Assembly (NCBI GenBank): GCA_031385005.1
Contig: JANNBB010000006.1
Coordinates: forward strand, 1 to 64,000
Reading direction: 5' to 3'
Source of the DNA: JADKIH01 sp031385005
GTDB taxonomy: Bacteria; Bacteroidota; Bacteroidia; AKYH767-A; 2013-40CM-41-45
Length of the DNA stretch: 64,000 nucleotides
Position 1 is the first letter of the stretch; each line of letters opens with the position of its first letter. The notes below the pieces were generated by a model. It was not told the origin of the DNA. It saw nothing but the letters and a program-made list of their open reading frames with translations, and made no database searches. Shown here in pieces: positions 28,068 to 37,024 of the stretch. Both the position numbers and the translations under genes were made by a program.

Positions 28068-28892
28068 ATGATTAAAGGTAAACCGCCGGTCCCTTTCCAG
28101 ACTATTGCACTTGGAATATCTTTTTCACCCGGACTTCCCGCATTGATTTCAGAAATGAGACGATTAAGAGAGATACACAATTCTCTTGCCGTATTCATAC
28201 ATGTAGGAAAAAAAACAAGTGATAAAAATCGCGAATTATCTGAACTGCTTACCTTTCACGGTTTCAATGACTTCAATTCCCGTATCTATTGGGAAAATGG
28301 TGATGAAGTGACCAACATACTTCGTATTTGTAAACACGAAGTAGTCGACCTATTATTAATCGGTGCATCTGATAAATTAAATTTCGCCATGCCTGCCGGT
28401 AAAATAACACGAATTCTTGCTGTAAAAGCTAAATGCTCTGTATTAATATATACAACAATGCCCGCTTCTCAAGGATACAATTCGATTATTGTCAGCTCCA
28501 ACGATGAACGAAAATCGGAACTTACTTTAACAACAGCAATACATTTAGCTGAAACCGAAAAAGCAAAAGAATTAATAATAAATGATGACATTGTAAGAAA
28601 TATTGAAGCAGATTCAAATTCTCTTAGTCTGGTTGAAGAGCCGGTAATAAACTTAACTTCACTGACTGAAACTTTAAATAAATTATCCATAAAAGTTTCA
28701 AGAGTTTCTCTCAATGGTTATACCGAATTGGCCGATTATGCTTTTCGTAACGAGGTAGATCTGTTAGTCACCAATTCTTCTGATCACCGTTTACATATTT
28801 TCGACAGGATTTCTTATGAAGAAGGAATCGAAACATTAATCGATAAGTTACCTTGTAATCTGCTTTTAGTTCATTCACGCATTCAGAATTAA
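28068..28892 (+). CDS. UspA-like universal stress protein
   Basis: The 274-residue protein is built like two tandem Usp folds. The first half (FQTIALGISFSPGLPALISEM, then VDLLLIGASDK, then AKCSVLIYTT) and the second (YNSIIVSSNDERKS, then VDLLVTNSSDHR, then LPCNLLLVHS) both show the strand order and ending of the family. The usual ATP-binding G-2x-G-9x-G-S/T motif is not evident, so it may be a non-ATP-binding member. It sits 25 bp upstream of aroK on the same strand and may be co-transcribed. Its role is presumably general stress tolerance. Confidence 0.75.
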   Translation: MIKGKPPVPFQTIALGISFSPGLPALISEMRRLREIHNSLAVFIHVGKKTSDKNRELSELLTFHGFNDFNSRIYWENGDEVTNILRICKHEVVDLLLIGASDKLNFAMPAGKITRILAVKAKCSVLIYTTMPASQGYNSIIVSSNDERKSELTLTTAIHLAETEKAKELIINDDIVRNIEADSNSLSLVEEPVINLTSLTETLNKLSIKVSRVSLNGYTELADYAFRNEVDLLVTNSSDHRLHIFDRISYEEGIETLIDKLPCNLLLVHSRIQN

Positions 28893-28917
28893 TCCGAATA
28901 TTTTTTGAATAATAGCT

Positions 28918-29430
28918 ATGCGAATTTACCTGGTAGGATACATGGCAAGCGGGAAGTCAAAAATTGCCGAAGCGCTAACTAAGGTTTTACATATTCCTTT
29001 TGTAGATACCGATTCTCTTGTAGAAAAAAAGGAGGGAAGGACAGTTGAAAAAATTTTCGAAACTTCGGGACAAGAATTTTTCCGAAAACTAGAGAATCAG
29101 GTATTGATGGAAACCGAAAAAACGGAAAATGTTATTGTCGCAACCGGTGGTGGTTTGCCCTGTTTTTTTTCAAACATGGAATGGATGAATACCAAAGGAA
29201 TCACTGTTTATCTCGAAGCCAATCCCGGATTATTATTTCATCGTTTAGCGACTTCAAGAGGCAACAGACCTTTATTAAACAACCTGAACGATATTGAATT
29301 GATGGAACAAATTACCGGACATCTGGCGGTTAGAATTCCCTTTTACAAGAAGGCAAAGATTACGGTAAGTGCAGCAAATTTAAATGCAAAAACACTGGCA
29401 GAGAAAATATTAAAATTCAAGAATGCTTAA
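28918..29430 (+). CDS. aroK: Shikimate kinase
   Basis: The 170-residue P-loop kinase has Walker A GYMASGKS (7-14), the shikimate-binding DTD region (about 31-33), the GGG loop (ATGGGLPCF) and the RxxxRPLL lid motif. It phosphorylates shikimate at O3 in chorismate synthesis, in the cytoplasm. The length is typical. It ends 68 bp before the convergent phosphoribosyltransferase gene. Confidence 0.94.
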   Translation: MRIYLVGYMASGKSKIAEALTKVLHIPFVDTDSLVEKKEGRTVEKIFETSGQEFFRKLENQVLMETEKTENVIVATGGGLPCFFSNMEWMNTKGITVYLEANPGLLFHRLATSRGNRPLLNNLNDIELMEQITGHLAVRIPFYKKAKITVSAANLNAKTLAEKILKFKNA

Positions 29431-29498
29431 ATCTTGATTGAAAAATAGCTTTGAATTTACTTTTGATTTAGGTTCAATACAGCTTTTTACAAAACCAT

Positions 29499-30005
29499 TC
29501 AACTCAACCAAGCTGTTATTTTACTTCCTTCAATTTCTACCGATACATGCTCCTGATGTGTTGTTGCAAGGGATAGTCCGGAAAAGTCTGCCGAAAGCGG
29601 AAAGCGTTTGTGATTGCGATCAATTAAAACAACCGTTCTGATTTTTTTAATATCGGCGTCTAAAAAGGGTTTCAAAGCATACATCATTGTCTTGCCCGAA
29701 TTCAATACATCATCTACAAGTATTACAACCTTGCCTTGCAAGTCTTTTTTATTAATTGAAATAGAAATATCTTTGTTAACCTGGCTATGTTTATCAACAA
29801 GAACTTCAGCAAGCGAAATTTTAAGAGGAGATATAGATATTAATACGGAAGCAATTTTCTCCGCAAGCAAATATCCATTCTTCACGATCCCTGCCAATAC
29901 AATTTCTGTTTCCTTTGAATTGTCTTCGAAAATCTGATATGCAAGTCTGTTTATACGTTGTAAAACCTGCTTTTCATCTAATAATAAGGTGCGGGAATCA
30001 ATCAT
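29499..30005 (-). CDS. PyrR-like phosphoribosyltransferase
   Basis: The 168-residue type I phosphoribosyltransferase carries the PRPP loop VVILVDDVLNSGKT (about 93-106). Its tail, LIDRNHKRFPLSADFSGLSL then EHVSVEIEG, has the PyrR layout. PyrR regulates pyrimidine operons by RNA attenuation in Firmicutes and often has weak uracil phosphoribosyltransferase activity; in Bacteroidota the role is unproven, so no gene symbol is given. It lies 12 bp after the C40 peptidase gene and is probably the third gene of an rlmD operon. Confidence 0.8.
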   Translation of the reverse strand: MIDSRTLLLDEKQVLQRINRLAYQIFEDNSKETEIVLAGIVKNGYLLAEKIASVLISISPLKISLAEVLVDKHSQVNKDISISINKKDLQGKVVILVDDVLNSGKTMMYALKPFLDADIKKIRTVVLIDRNHKRFPLSADFSGLSLATTHQEHVSVEIEGSKITAWLS

Positions 30006-30017
30006 AATGTTGCCGGA

Positions 30018-30554
30018 TTAATAAATGATACGTCCGCCTTTAAAAAAATATTTCTCATAGTATGGATCGTAAAGATCGCTAATAATTACACCTTTTTTCA
30101 GACTTGCATGAACGAATTTATTTTCCCCAAGATAAATGCCAACATGTGAAATTCTATTTTTTTTGATTTTAAAGAAAACCAAATCACCTTCTTTTAATTC
30201 ATTTCTTGAAAGCGGTCTGCTTTTATGAAATAGGTCCTTTGCAGTTCCATTTACTTCTTTGCTATAACTGTTCGACATAACACAACTCACTAAGCCGGAA
30301 CAATCCACTCCATTTTTATTGAATCCACTGTACTTATAGGGTGTCCCCAACCATTCTCCCGTAAGCTTATAGAGACGAGGGTTATTGATGTAGCTGATAT
30401 TATATCCCAGCATATTCGAATAAATAAAACACCACTTTAGTTGCTGTTGCTCCCTGTCGATATTGGAATAAGCCGATTCACCCGGATCAGTGGCCTGTAC
30501 GGAGCTGCAAAATGAAAAACAGAAAGTGAAAAAAAAGAATAAATACCTTTTCAT
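30018..30554 (-). CDS. NlpC/P60 (C40) family cell-wall peptidase
   Basis: The 178-residue exported protein has a hydrophobic signal (1-22, MKRYLFFFFTFCFSFCSSVQA). The NlpC/P60 domain carries the catalytic Cys in NGVDCSGLVSCV, the His in SHVGIYLGENKFVHAS, and a third polar residue beyond. By family it cleaves D-glutamyl-meso-diaminopimelate bonds in peptidoglycan stems. It is 9 bp downstream of rlmD. A single-domain form without SH3 modules, it differs from the second C40 enzyme at 47 kb. Confidence 0.9.
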   Translation of the reverse strand: MKRYLFFFFTFCFSFCSSVQATDPGESAYSNIDREQQQLKWCFIYSNMLGYNISYINNPRLYKLTGEWLGTPYKYSGFNKNGVDCSGLVSCVMSNSYSKEVNGTAKDLFHKSRPLSRNELKEGDLVFFKIKKNRISHVGIYLGENKFVHASLKKGVIISDLYDPYYEKYFFKGGRIIY

Positions 30555-30563
30555 TTTATCAAT

Positions 30564-31955
30564 TTATCTCTTTACCAACAAGACAACATTTTCCACATGT
30601 GAAGTATGTGGAAACATATCTACCGGTTGTATTCTTTCAATACGATATTGCTCCATCATTAGTTGCAAATCACGTGCTTGCGTTGCGGGATTGCAACTGA
30701 TGTAAACAATTTTTTCCGGTGATGCTTTTAAAATCGATAGTATCACATCGCTATGCATTCCTGCACGCGGTGGATCTGAAATAATAACGTCGGGCTTTCC
30801 TGTTTTATTTATGAAATCTTCATTTAAAACATCTTTGATGTCTCCGGCAAAAAATGATAGATTCGTTAATTTATTATCCAATGCATTTTGTCCGGCGTCT
30901 TTTATTGCATCTTCAATATAATCGATGCCATAAACTTCGGAGGACAATGAAGAAACAAAGTTAGCTATTGTACCGGTTCCCGTATACAGGTCATAAACCT
31001 TCTCTTTGCCGGTTAATCCTGCAAATTCCCTGACAATTTTATAAAGTTCGAAGGCCTGATTTGAATTTGTCTGATAAAATGATTTTGCACTTATCCTGAA
31101 AGTAAGGTTCTCCATTTTCTCCAAAATGTAATCCCTTCCTGAAAATAATTCTACAGGCAAATCAAAAATAGTATCGTTCTTTTTTGTGTTGATGACATAT
31201 TGTAAAGAATTGATAAATGGGAATTTATCTTTGATGTGTTCAAGTAAATTATTTCTGAGTGCAACTTCGATAACATGAAAAACAACAATTACCATCCATT
31301 CCCCGGTTGAAGAATTACGAATGATCAGATTCCTCATCATTCCATGTTGTTCCTTTAAATCAAAAAATGTAAGATTGTTTTGAATGCAGTATTTTCTGAT
31401 TTCCTTTCGAATCGAATTGGAGATTTCATCCTGAAGATAACAAGTGTTGATATCTAATACTTTGTCAAAACGTTGAGGTACATGAAATCCAAGAGCAGGT
31501 AGTTCGGCCTTCGTTTCTAAAAAATCATTTTTTGTCAACCAGGCACGATTGGAAAAAGTAAACTCCAGTTTATTTCTGTAAAAAGTCGTGTCTTTGGAAG
31601 GACGAATAGGAGTTATTTCCGGAAATTCGAGATGACCAATTCGTTCAAAAGAATCGGCTACCAATTGTTGCTTAAAATAGAGCTGTTTATCATAGGAAAG
31701 ATGCTGCCATTTGCAGCCCCCGCACACACCGAAATGTTCGCAAAACGGTACAGTCCTATCAGGAGAAGGTTTTACAAGCCGAACAACCTTAGCTTCCCCA
31801 AAGTTCTTTTTTTTATGGTATAACTGAACATCAGCAAAATCACCCGGGACAGCATTTTCTACAAAAACGACAAAATTATCGATACGTCCAATTGCTTTTC
31901 CTTCACCTCCATAACCGGTAATTTCGAGATTTTCAATGACGTCGCCTTTTTTCAT
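30564..31955 (-). CDS. rlmD: 23S rRNA (uracil-5-)-methyltransferase RlmD family
   Basis: From the ATG at 31955 the protein has 463 residues: a TRAM domain (1-60), a [4Fe-4S] cluster motif with CEHFGVCGGCKW, and a SAM methyltransferase domain with DLYTGTGTIANF, DPPRAGMH and catalytic Cys in ISCNPATQARD. It methylates uridine C5 in 23S rRNA (U1939 in E. coli); Bacteroidota members of this TrmA/RlmC/RlmD group are not always assigned to one position. An upstream in-frame ATG at 31997 is disfavoured because a -7-like box (TACTTTCG) lies between the two. It heads the rlmD-C40 peptidase-phosphoribosyltransferase operon. Confidence 0.88.
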   Translation of the reverse strand: MKKGDVIENLEITGYGGEGKAIGRIDNFVVFVENAVPGDFADVQLYHKKKNFGEAKVVRLVKPSPDRTVPFCEHFGVCGGCKWQHLSYDKQLYFKQQLVADSFERIGHLEFPEITPIRPSKDTTFYRNKLEFTFSNRAWLTKNDFLETKAELPALGFHVPQRFDKVLDINTCYLQDEISNSIRKEIRKYCIQNNLTFFDLKEQHGMMRNLIIRNSSTGEWMVIVVFHVIEVALRNNLLEHIKDKFPFINSLQYVINTKKNDTIFDLPVELFSGRDYILEKMENLTFRISAKSFYQTNSNQAFELYKIVREFAGLTGKEKVYDLYTGTGTIANFVSSLSSEVYGIDYIEDAIKDAGQNALDNKLTNLSFFAGDIKDVLNEDFINKTGKPDVIISDPPRAGMHSDVILSILKASPEKIVYISCNPATQARDLQLMMEQYRIERIQPVDMFPHTSHVENVVLLVKR

Positions 31956-31962
31956 ATTCCTG

Positions 31963-31970
31963 CGAAAGTA
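31963..31970 (-). promoter_or_regulatory. Candidate -7 box of rlmD
   Basis: On the minus strand TACTTTCG is one base from TAnnTTTG and ends 7 nt before the ATG at 31955. It supports that start over 31997. Confidence 0.35.
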
Positions 31971-32128
31971 TGAATTAATCGCCTTTCTTTCGTGCAATAT
32001 TGATTGAAATGGCCCTAAATGATTCCTTATTTATTTTTAATCTCTATTTCTTACAGTTCAACTAATTTGACGATTAGAAATTTACTTTCTCGGATCAAAA
32101 TCCTTATTTTTACAGGAATAATTCTTTT

Positions 32129-33358
32129 ATGAAAACGACCATCCAACGTACGAAAAGCGACCTACTTATTGAACTTGAAGATCAATATGGTGCACATAAT
32201 TATCACCCTTTACCCGTAGTACTTGAAAGGGGGGAAGGTGTTTTTGTTTGGGATGTGGAAGGAAAGAAATACTTCGATTTTCTTTCAGCTTATTCAGCAC
32301 TTAATCAGGGACATAACCATCCAAGAATTGTAAGCGCTTTAATTGAACAGGTTCAAAAGCTATCGCTTACTTCTAGGGCATTTTACAATAATTGCCTGGG
32401 TGAGTACGAACAATTCATTACCGGACTTTTTGGTTATGATAAGGTTTTACCGATGAATTCCGGTGCTGAAGGAGTGGAGACGGCCTTAAAGCTTGCTCGT
32501 CGTTGGTCATATCAGAAAAAAGGCATTCCGGAAAACCAGGCTAAAATAATTGTTTGCGAAAACAACTTTCATGGAAGAACAATAACCATTATTTCAGCTT
32601 CGACAGATCCGGACTCCTTCGGTAAATTTGGTCCATTTACACCCGGTTTTATTAAAATACCTTATAACGATATTCATGCCCTTGAAAAAGCATTGGATGA
32701 TAAATACGTCGCCGGATTTCTTGTTGAACCCATACAAGGCGAAGCAGGTGTAATCGTCCCGGATGACGGTTATCTTTTTGCAGCCGCTGAATTGTGTAGA
32801 GAAAAAAATGTGCTGTTTATTGCAGACGAAATCCAATCCGGTCTGGGCCGAACAGGTGAAATGTTGGCTTGTGATCATGAAGGCGTTCATCCGGATATAC
32901 TCATTTTAGGAAAAGCGCTTTCCGGTGGCTTGTTACCCGTTTCCGCTGTGCTTGCTGACGATGAGATTATGCTGTGCATCAATCCCGGGGAACATGGAAG
33001 TACCTATGGAGGTAATCCGCTTGCTGCAAAAGTGGCCACAACAGCTTTGCAGGTATTAGTGGATGAAAACATGGCCTATAATGCTTCTGTTCTCGGAAAA
33101 ATATTACTGGCAGAATTAAAATCCATTCAAAATAAAAATATTGAGTTAGTAAGAGGGAAGGGTTTATTCTGCGCAATGGTTATTAAGCCCTCGAATGGAA
33201 AAAACGCATGGGATCTGTGCGTCTCTTTAAAAGATAACGGACTTTTAGCTAAACCAACACATGGTGATATTATTCGTTTCGCCCCACCACTAATTATTAC
33301 GGAAGATCAATTGATGGAATGTATAGACATCATTAAAAAAACAATTGCTGAATATTGA
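32129..33358 (+). CDS. rocD: Ornithine--oxo-acid aminotransferase
   Basis: The 409-residue class III aminotransferase binds PLP through K262 (ILGKALSGG), with D233 in ADEIQSGLG contacting the pyridine nitrogen. The motif SGAEGVETALKLARRW (111-126) and the N-terminal NYHPLPVVLERGEG are typical of ornithine aminotransferase rather than acetylornithine aminotransferase. It moves the delta-amino group of ornithine to 2-oxoglutarate, giving glutamate semialdehyde (arginine breakdown or proline supply). It is divergent from rlmD, with a TATTTTTA box about 16 nt before the ATG. Confidence 0.93.
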   Translation: MKTTIQRTKSDLLIELEDQYGAHNYHPLPVVLERGEGVFVWDVEGKKYFDFLSAYSALNQGHNHPRIVSALIEQVQKLSLTSRAFYNNCLGEYEQFITGLFGYDKVLPMNSGAEGVETALKLARRWSYQKKGIPENQAKIIVCENNFHGRTITIISASTDPDSFGKFGPFTPGFIKIPYNDIHALEKALDDKYVAGFLVEPIQGEAGVIVPDDGYLFAAAELCREKNVLFIADEIQSGLGRTGEMLACDHEGVHPDILILGKALSGGLLPVSAVLADDEIMLCINPGEHGSTYGGNPLAAKVATTALQVLVDENMAYNASVLGKILLAELKSIQNKNIELVRGKGLFCAMVIKPSNGKNAWDLCVSLKDNGLLAKPTHGDIIRFAPPLIITEDQLMECIDIIKKTIAEY

Positions 33359-33418
33359 TTTGCGGAATTAAGTGAATAAACTAAATAATTCTTAACCGTA
33401 AAACGATTTCCTTTTTGG

Positions 33419-33925
33419 TCAATGGCACAATTCGTTTAATACAGCTTCTGCTTGTTTATCGCCTAGCTTCAGTGCCTTTTGTAAATCTTTACAAGCGGAT
33501 TCTCTTTCCCCAATGTTATATTTGGCGATGGCCCGGTTATAGTAACATTCTTTGTCATTCTCATCAAGAAAAATAGCTCGATTATAATCCTCGATTGCTT
33601 CTTTGAAATTTTTCAATTCAAAATTTGTATTTCCTCTGCAATAGTAGAGTTCTACACTTTCAGTATCTGTCAATAAAGCTGTGTTGTAATCGTTGAGGGC
33701 ATTCGAATAGTCTTGCATACGGTATTTTGCCATACCTCTGTAGTATAGAGCTTCTGCACTTTGCGGGTCCATTTCAACGGCCTTGTTATAATCTGCTAAG
33801 GCCCCTTTGAAATCATTTACATCTTCCTTTTGATTTCCACTCTTAATGAAATCGTCGGCTGTCTTCTGAGCAAATAATTGTCCGCTCATTAAACAAATAA
33901 AAAGTGTGATAGTTATTCGGATCAT
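33419..33925 (-). CDS. Exported TPR-repeat protein
   Basis: The 168-residue protein has a signal peptide (MIRITITLFICLMSGQLFAQ) and about four tetratricopeptide repeats of 34 residues (from 22 to 165), each with the pattern AxxxYNxAIxxDPxxxxxYxxRG. Such exported TPR proteins usually act as scaffolds in envelope complexes. It starts 10 bp after the stop of the cationic mini-protein gene, so the two are probably one transcript. Partner unknown. Confidence 0.85.
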   Translation of the reverse strand: MIRITITLFICLMSGQLFAQKTADDFIKSGNQKEDVNDFKGALADYNKAVEMDPQSAEALYYRGMAKYRMQDYSNALNDYNTALLTDTESVELYYCRGNTNFELKNFKEAIEDYNRAIFLDENDKECYYNRAIAKYNIGERESACKDLQKALKLGDKQAEAVLNELCH

Positions 33926-33935
33926 AAAATTATTA

Positions 33936-34154
33936 TTATTTGTGACGTGGAGCTACATGGATTCTTTCCCTGTGATTTTGTATTCTATTGTGCTTTCTAA
34001 TTTTATGTTTGAGATATCTTCTAACGGGCTTTCTGACAAAATGCCTTCTTTCTTTATGTATTACATAAACCTTTGTTGTCTGTTGTGTAGGTGGTTCACT
34101 TTTAACGATAAATTCGCTAAATAAGAGTGCTAAAAAGAGAACTAAGAATTTCAT
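33936..34154 (-). CDS. Small exported cationic protein, His/Arg/Lys-rich
   Basis: The 72-residue protein starts with a plausible signal peptide (MKFLVLFLALLFSEFIVKS). The mature part is extremely basic: residues 33-72 hold runs such as KERRHFVRKPVRRYLKHKIRKH and end RIHVAPRHK, with almost no acidic residues. I do not recognise a family. The ATG start, the signal and the 10-bp spacing to the TPR gene argue that it is real. It could bind polyanions (lipopolysaccharide, DNA, capsule) or be a disordered nucleation peptide; these are guesses. Confidence 0.65.
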   Translation of the reverse strand: MKFLVLFLALLFSEFIVKSEPPTQQTTKVYVIHKERRHFVRKPVRRYLKHKIRKHNRIQNHRERIHVAPRHK

Positions 34155-34250
34155 AATTAATAAGAATTAGTCGATTTATTATTGAGATGCTAATATATAA
34201 AATTGGTTTAATCCGAAAACCGAATATTTTATTTTACTCCAAGGAAAAAA

Positions 34251-35921
34251 TCAGGCTGCAGGCAATGAAATTTTAAAAACAGTCTCGTCGTCCTTAGATT
34301 TCTCGAGCTCCAATATTCCATTATTGCTTTTTATTATCCCAAAACTGGATGTCAGCCCAAGTCCCTGTCCATCTCCAATTTTTTTGGTTGTGAAAAACGG
34401 ATTAAATATTTTATTGAAATTTTCTTCAGGTATATTCACCCCATTATCGATTATCCGAATTTGTACCATATCGTCTACAACAGAAGTCTGGAGTGTGACT
34501 TTCGGATTAAAATGTTGATCTCTTGCTTTCTTTTCAATTAAAGCTTCAAAACAATTATAAAGAAGATTTAAGATTGATTCACCAAAGTCGGTAATTGAAA
34601 TATTGCATTTGGGGTCATTTGGATCAAAATGATTTACAAATTCACATTCAAAATCAGGGTTCCTGGATTTGAAATTAGTGAGAGCTATTTTTTCAAATTC
34701 CTTGCATAGCAGATTGATTTCATGAAAATTTTTAACTATTTTTTTCTGTGCGCTACCGTTCGAATTTTCATGTCTGATATCGTAGTTCATCCTATGAATT
34801 ACATTGAATATTTGTCTGCTATATTCCGTGATCTTTATTTGATCGTTTTTAATTTGATCAAGAATTTGTTCTTTTTCTTCAATTGGTCTTGACAGATTAA
34901 ACTCCTTTAACATGTCAATTGTTACATCGGCAAATCCGATAATTAGGTTTATGGGATTTAGTATCTCATGTGAAATTTTTGAAGTTAAATTAGTCAGTTG
35001 GAAAAATTTCTCTTCTTGTAATTTGATTTCCAAATCTTTCTTTTTCTCTAATTCCGCATTAAGCTTTACCAGCTCGGTAACATTTCTTGCTGTTGCGAAA
35101 ATCAAACCTGTTACATTATCGGGTATAGCATTCCAACTTAACCAAATGTAACTTCCATTTTTACATTCATACCGGTTTCTAAAAAATTTTACTTTTTGTT
35201 GTTGATTATTGATGTCATTAAGAACATTTAATGTTTTCTCTTTGTCTTCAGGGTGAACAAAATCTAAAAACGGTTTTTCAAGCAATTCACTTTCTGTATA
35301 ACCTAACTCTTTGGTAAAAGCGGAACTAATCCTTGAAAAATAGCCGGTAGGTTTGGCAATACAGAGAAAATCAGGTGACAAATCAAAAAACTTATTCAAA
35401 TATTCATTTGCCTTTACTAAATTAATTTTATGCTGTTTCAAAATGATAAAATCAACAATTGCATTTGCAAGAATGCTTAGAGAAGATTTTTGCATTTCAT
35501 TAAGTGCACGAGGAACAACATCAATAACACAAAGCGTTCCCAAATTATAGCCGGATGGATCCTTTAATGGCATGCCTGCATAAAACCGAAATCCGGTTTC
35601 TCCTGTAACAAAGGGATTATTTACAAATAGTTCATTTTGTCGGGTATCCTTAACTTCGTAGAGTTCGTTATGTTGAATAGCATGAGTGCAAAATGAAATA
35701 TTTCGAGGACTTTTAGCTAATTCCGTACCTTCTTTAGAAATGAAATGTTGTTCAAATTCATCTACAATAGAAATGAGAGCAATTGGTGTTTCACATATTC
35801 GACTGGACAAAGAAGTAATACCGTCCAAATATTCTGAATAACCTTGGTTAAATATATCATAGGACTGAAGTACTTTCAATCTTTCACTTTCGTAATTTGT
35901 GTTTTGGTAGTCGGGTTCCAT
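34251..35921 (-). CDS. GAF-PAS sensor histidine kinase, cytoplasmic
   Basis: The 556-residue protein has no transmembrane segment. It has an N-terminal GAF domain (about 20-165, with SFCTHAI and FYAGMPL), a PAS domain with PAC motif (about 175-290), a short coiled coil, a dimerisation helix with H-box KISHEILNPINLIIGF, and a HATPase_c domain (about 430-555) with N-box NLLYNCFEA, DNGVNIP and GQGLGLTSS. It should autophosphorylate on the H-box His in response to a soluble signal. No response regulator is beside it. It reads away from an AT-rich gap. Confidence 0.92.
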   Translation of the reverse strand: MEPDYQNTNYESERLKVLQSYDIFNQGYSEYLDGITSLSSRICETPIALISIVDEFEQHFISKEGTELAKSPRNISFCTHAIQHNELYEVKDTRQNELFVNNPFVTGETGFRFYAGMPLKDPSGYNLGTLCVIDVVPRALNEMQKSSLSILANAIVDFIILKQHKINLVKANEYLNKFFDLSPDFLCIAKPTGYFSRISSAFTKELGYTESELLEKPFLDFVHPEDKEKTLNVLNDINNQQQKVKFFRNRYECKNGSYIWLSWNAIPDNVTGLIFATARNVTELVKLNAELEKKKDLEIKLQEEKFFQLTNLTSKISHEILNPINLIIGFADVTIDMLKEFNLSRPIEEKEQILDQIKNDQIKITEYSRQIFNVIHRMNYDIRHENSNGSAQKKIVKNFHEINLLCKEFEKIALTNFKSRNPDFECEFVNHFDPNDPKCNISITDFGESILNLLYNCFEALIEKKARDQHFNPKVTLQTSVVDDMVQIRIIDNGVNIPEENFNKIFNPFFTTKKIGDGQGLGLTSSFGIIKSNNGILELEKSKDDETVFKISLPAA

Positions 35922-36255
35922 AGAAAAAATATTTAACTAAAAAAAACTTAAGAGAATTCTGTTATAGAAAAGGAATTCTTGAAAAAGAAAAATAATATTT
36001 AAAAACAATCAACCTCCTTTCATTTTAAATGGCATATCTAAGTTATAATAAAAAAGAATCACTTTGCAAAAAAAGACTCATTATTTTTCAAAACAATTCT
36101 TTAAAACGCCGTTTTTTTTCGATTTTGGATGCTAAGTCAACCTTTGTCTTTTTATAAAGCGTTCAAAATGGCCTGTTTTTAATGCGGCCAAAAAAACGAC
36201 ACTATCAAAAATTTACTTATAAACTGAGTAAATGAAAAAAAACGAAATCGAATTT
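35922..36255. other. AT-rich intergenic gap
   Basis: The gap is 334 bases of very AT-rich sequence between two minus-strand signalling genes. A TGGCC/GGCCA inverted repeat near 36172-36192 has no T-run on the expected side. No ORF or RNA gene is visible. It probably holds the promoter of the GAF-PAS kinase. Confidence 0.5.
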
Positions 36256-37020
36256 TTAATCAAATATTTTTTCAATTTTAGAAACTACTTGCTTGATATC
36301 TTTATTATCAGCCACTTTATTTTCAGTAGAACGGAATAAAGAACAGAATTCAATTGTTTGGTTTTTTAAAGAATGAAAAGAATTTTGAATGTAGCCGAGT
36401 AAACCTGTCTGAAGTAAACCAATATTTGCTCTTCGGTGAATTTTCTTAATTCGATCTTTATTATGGATTGTTTTAGAACGAAGGTTTAGAAGACGAATAC
36501 CTGCTGCTACTAATAAAATAGCAAAAATCGAAGAGAGAACAATCAGTAAAAAAGAAAAATTTCTTTTAAAAGAATTAATACTGACAGAAAGAGCGATTTT
36601 ATCTTTTGTCATTTGAACTAATGAATCCTGCAATAACTTTTCCTTATCAGAATCTTTTTGATCTCTGAACTTGAAAAGGTCTTGTGTGTTTTTAATTGCA
36701 ACAGCATTAGATTTTAATAGCAATGTTTCCTTGTATAGGATATATTTATTTATGACTTCATAGGCCTGCTTAAAATGGTTATTAAGGAAATAAGAATTTG
36801 AAATAGTGCGATAAGTATCTAAAAGTAAAGAATCATCCAATTGATTTTTTCCTGGAGCGCTATCAAATTGCCGCAATTGAATCATCAGACGATCAAGAGC
36901 ATCGGGTGAAATATAACGATCTTTTGATTTTGAATTGATACTTTCCAGTTCACCTGCTGCCATAACAAATGAACAGGAAACAGAAAAAATAATAAATACT
37001 AAAAAAATAAGTCTAGCCAT
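36256..37020 (-). CDS. Exported membrane protein, partner of the His-less kinase-like gene
   Basis: From the ATG at 37020 the protein has 254 residues; a longer start at 37077 would overlap the upstream gene by 53 bp. It has a signal or first membrane segment (MARLIFLVFIIFSVSCSFVMA), a periplasmic helical part (about 25-135) with a YRTISNSYFLNNHFKQAYEV block that looks like one TPR-like helix pair, then a transmembrane helix (about 150-175) and a basic cytoplasmic tail. No known domain is recognised. Start and stop are arranged so that it follows the kinase-like gene by only 4 bp. Confidence 0.7.
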   Translation of the reverse strand: MARLIFLVFIIFSVSCSFVMAAGELESINSKSKDRYISPDALDRLMIQLRQFDSAPGKNQLDDSLLLDTYRTISNSYFLNNHFKQAYEVINKYILYKETLLLKSNAVAIKNTQDLFKFRDQKDSDKEKLLQDSLVQMTKDKIALSVSINSFKRNFSFLLIVLSSIFAILLVAAGIRLLNLRSKTIHNKDRIKKIHRRANIGLLQTGLLGYIQNSFHSLKNQTIEFCSLFRSTENKVADNKDIKQVVSKIEKIFD

Positions 37021-37024
37021 ATTA

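Noticed and set aside
36165..36200. TGGCC/GGCCA inverted repeat as terminator
   Set aside because: It is followed by A-runs on the plus strand and lacks a T-run on the minus strand downstream side.
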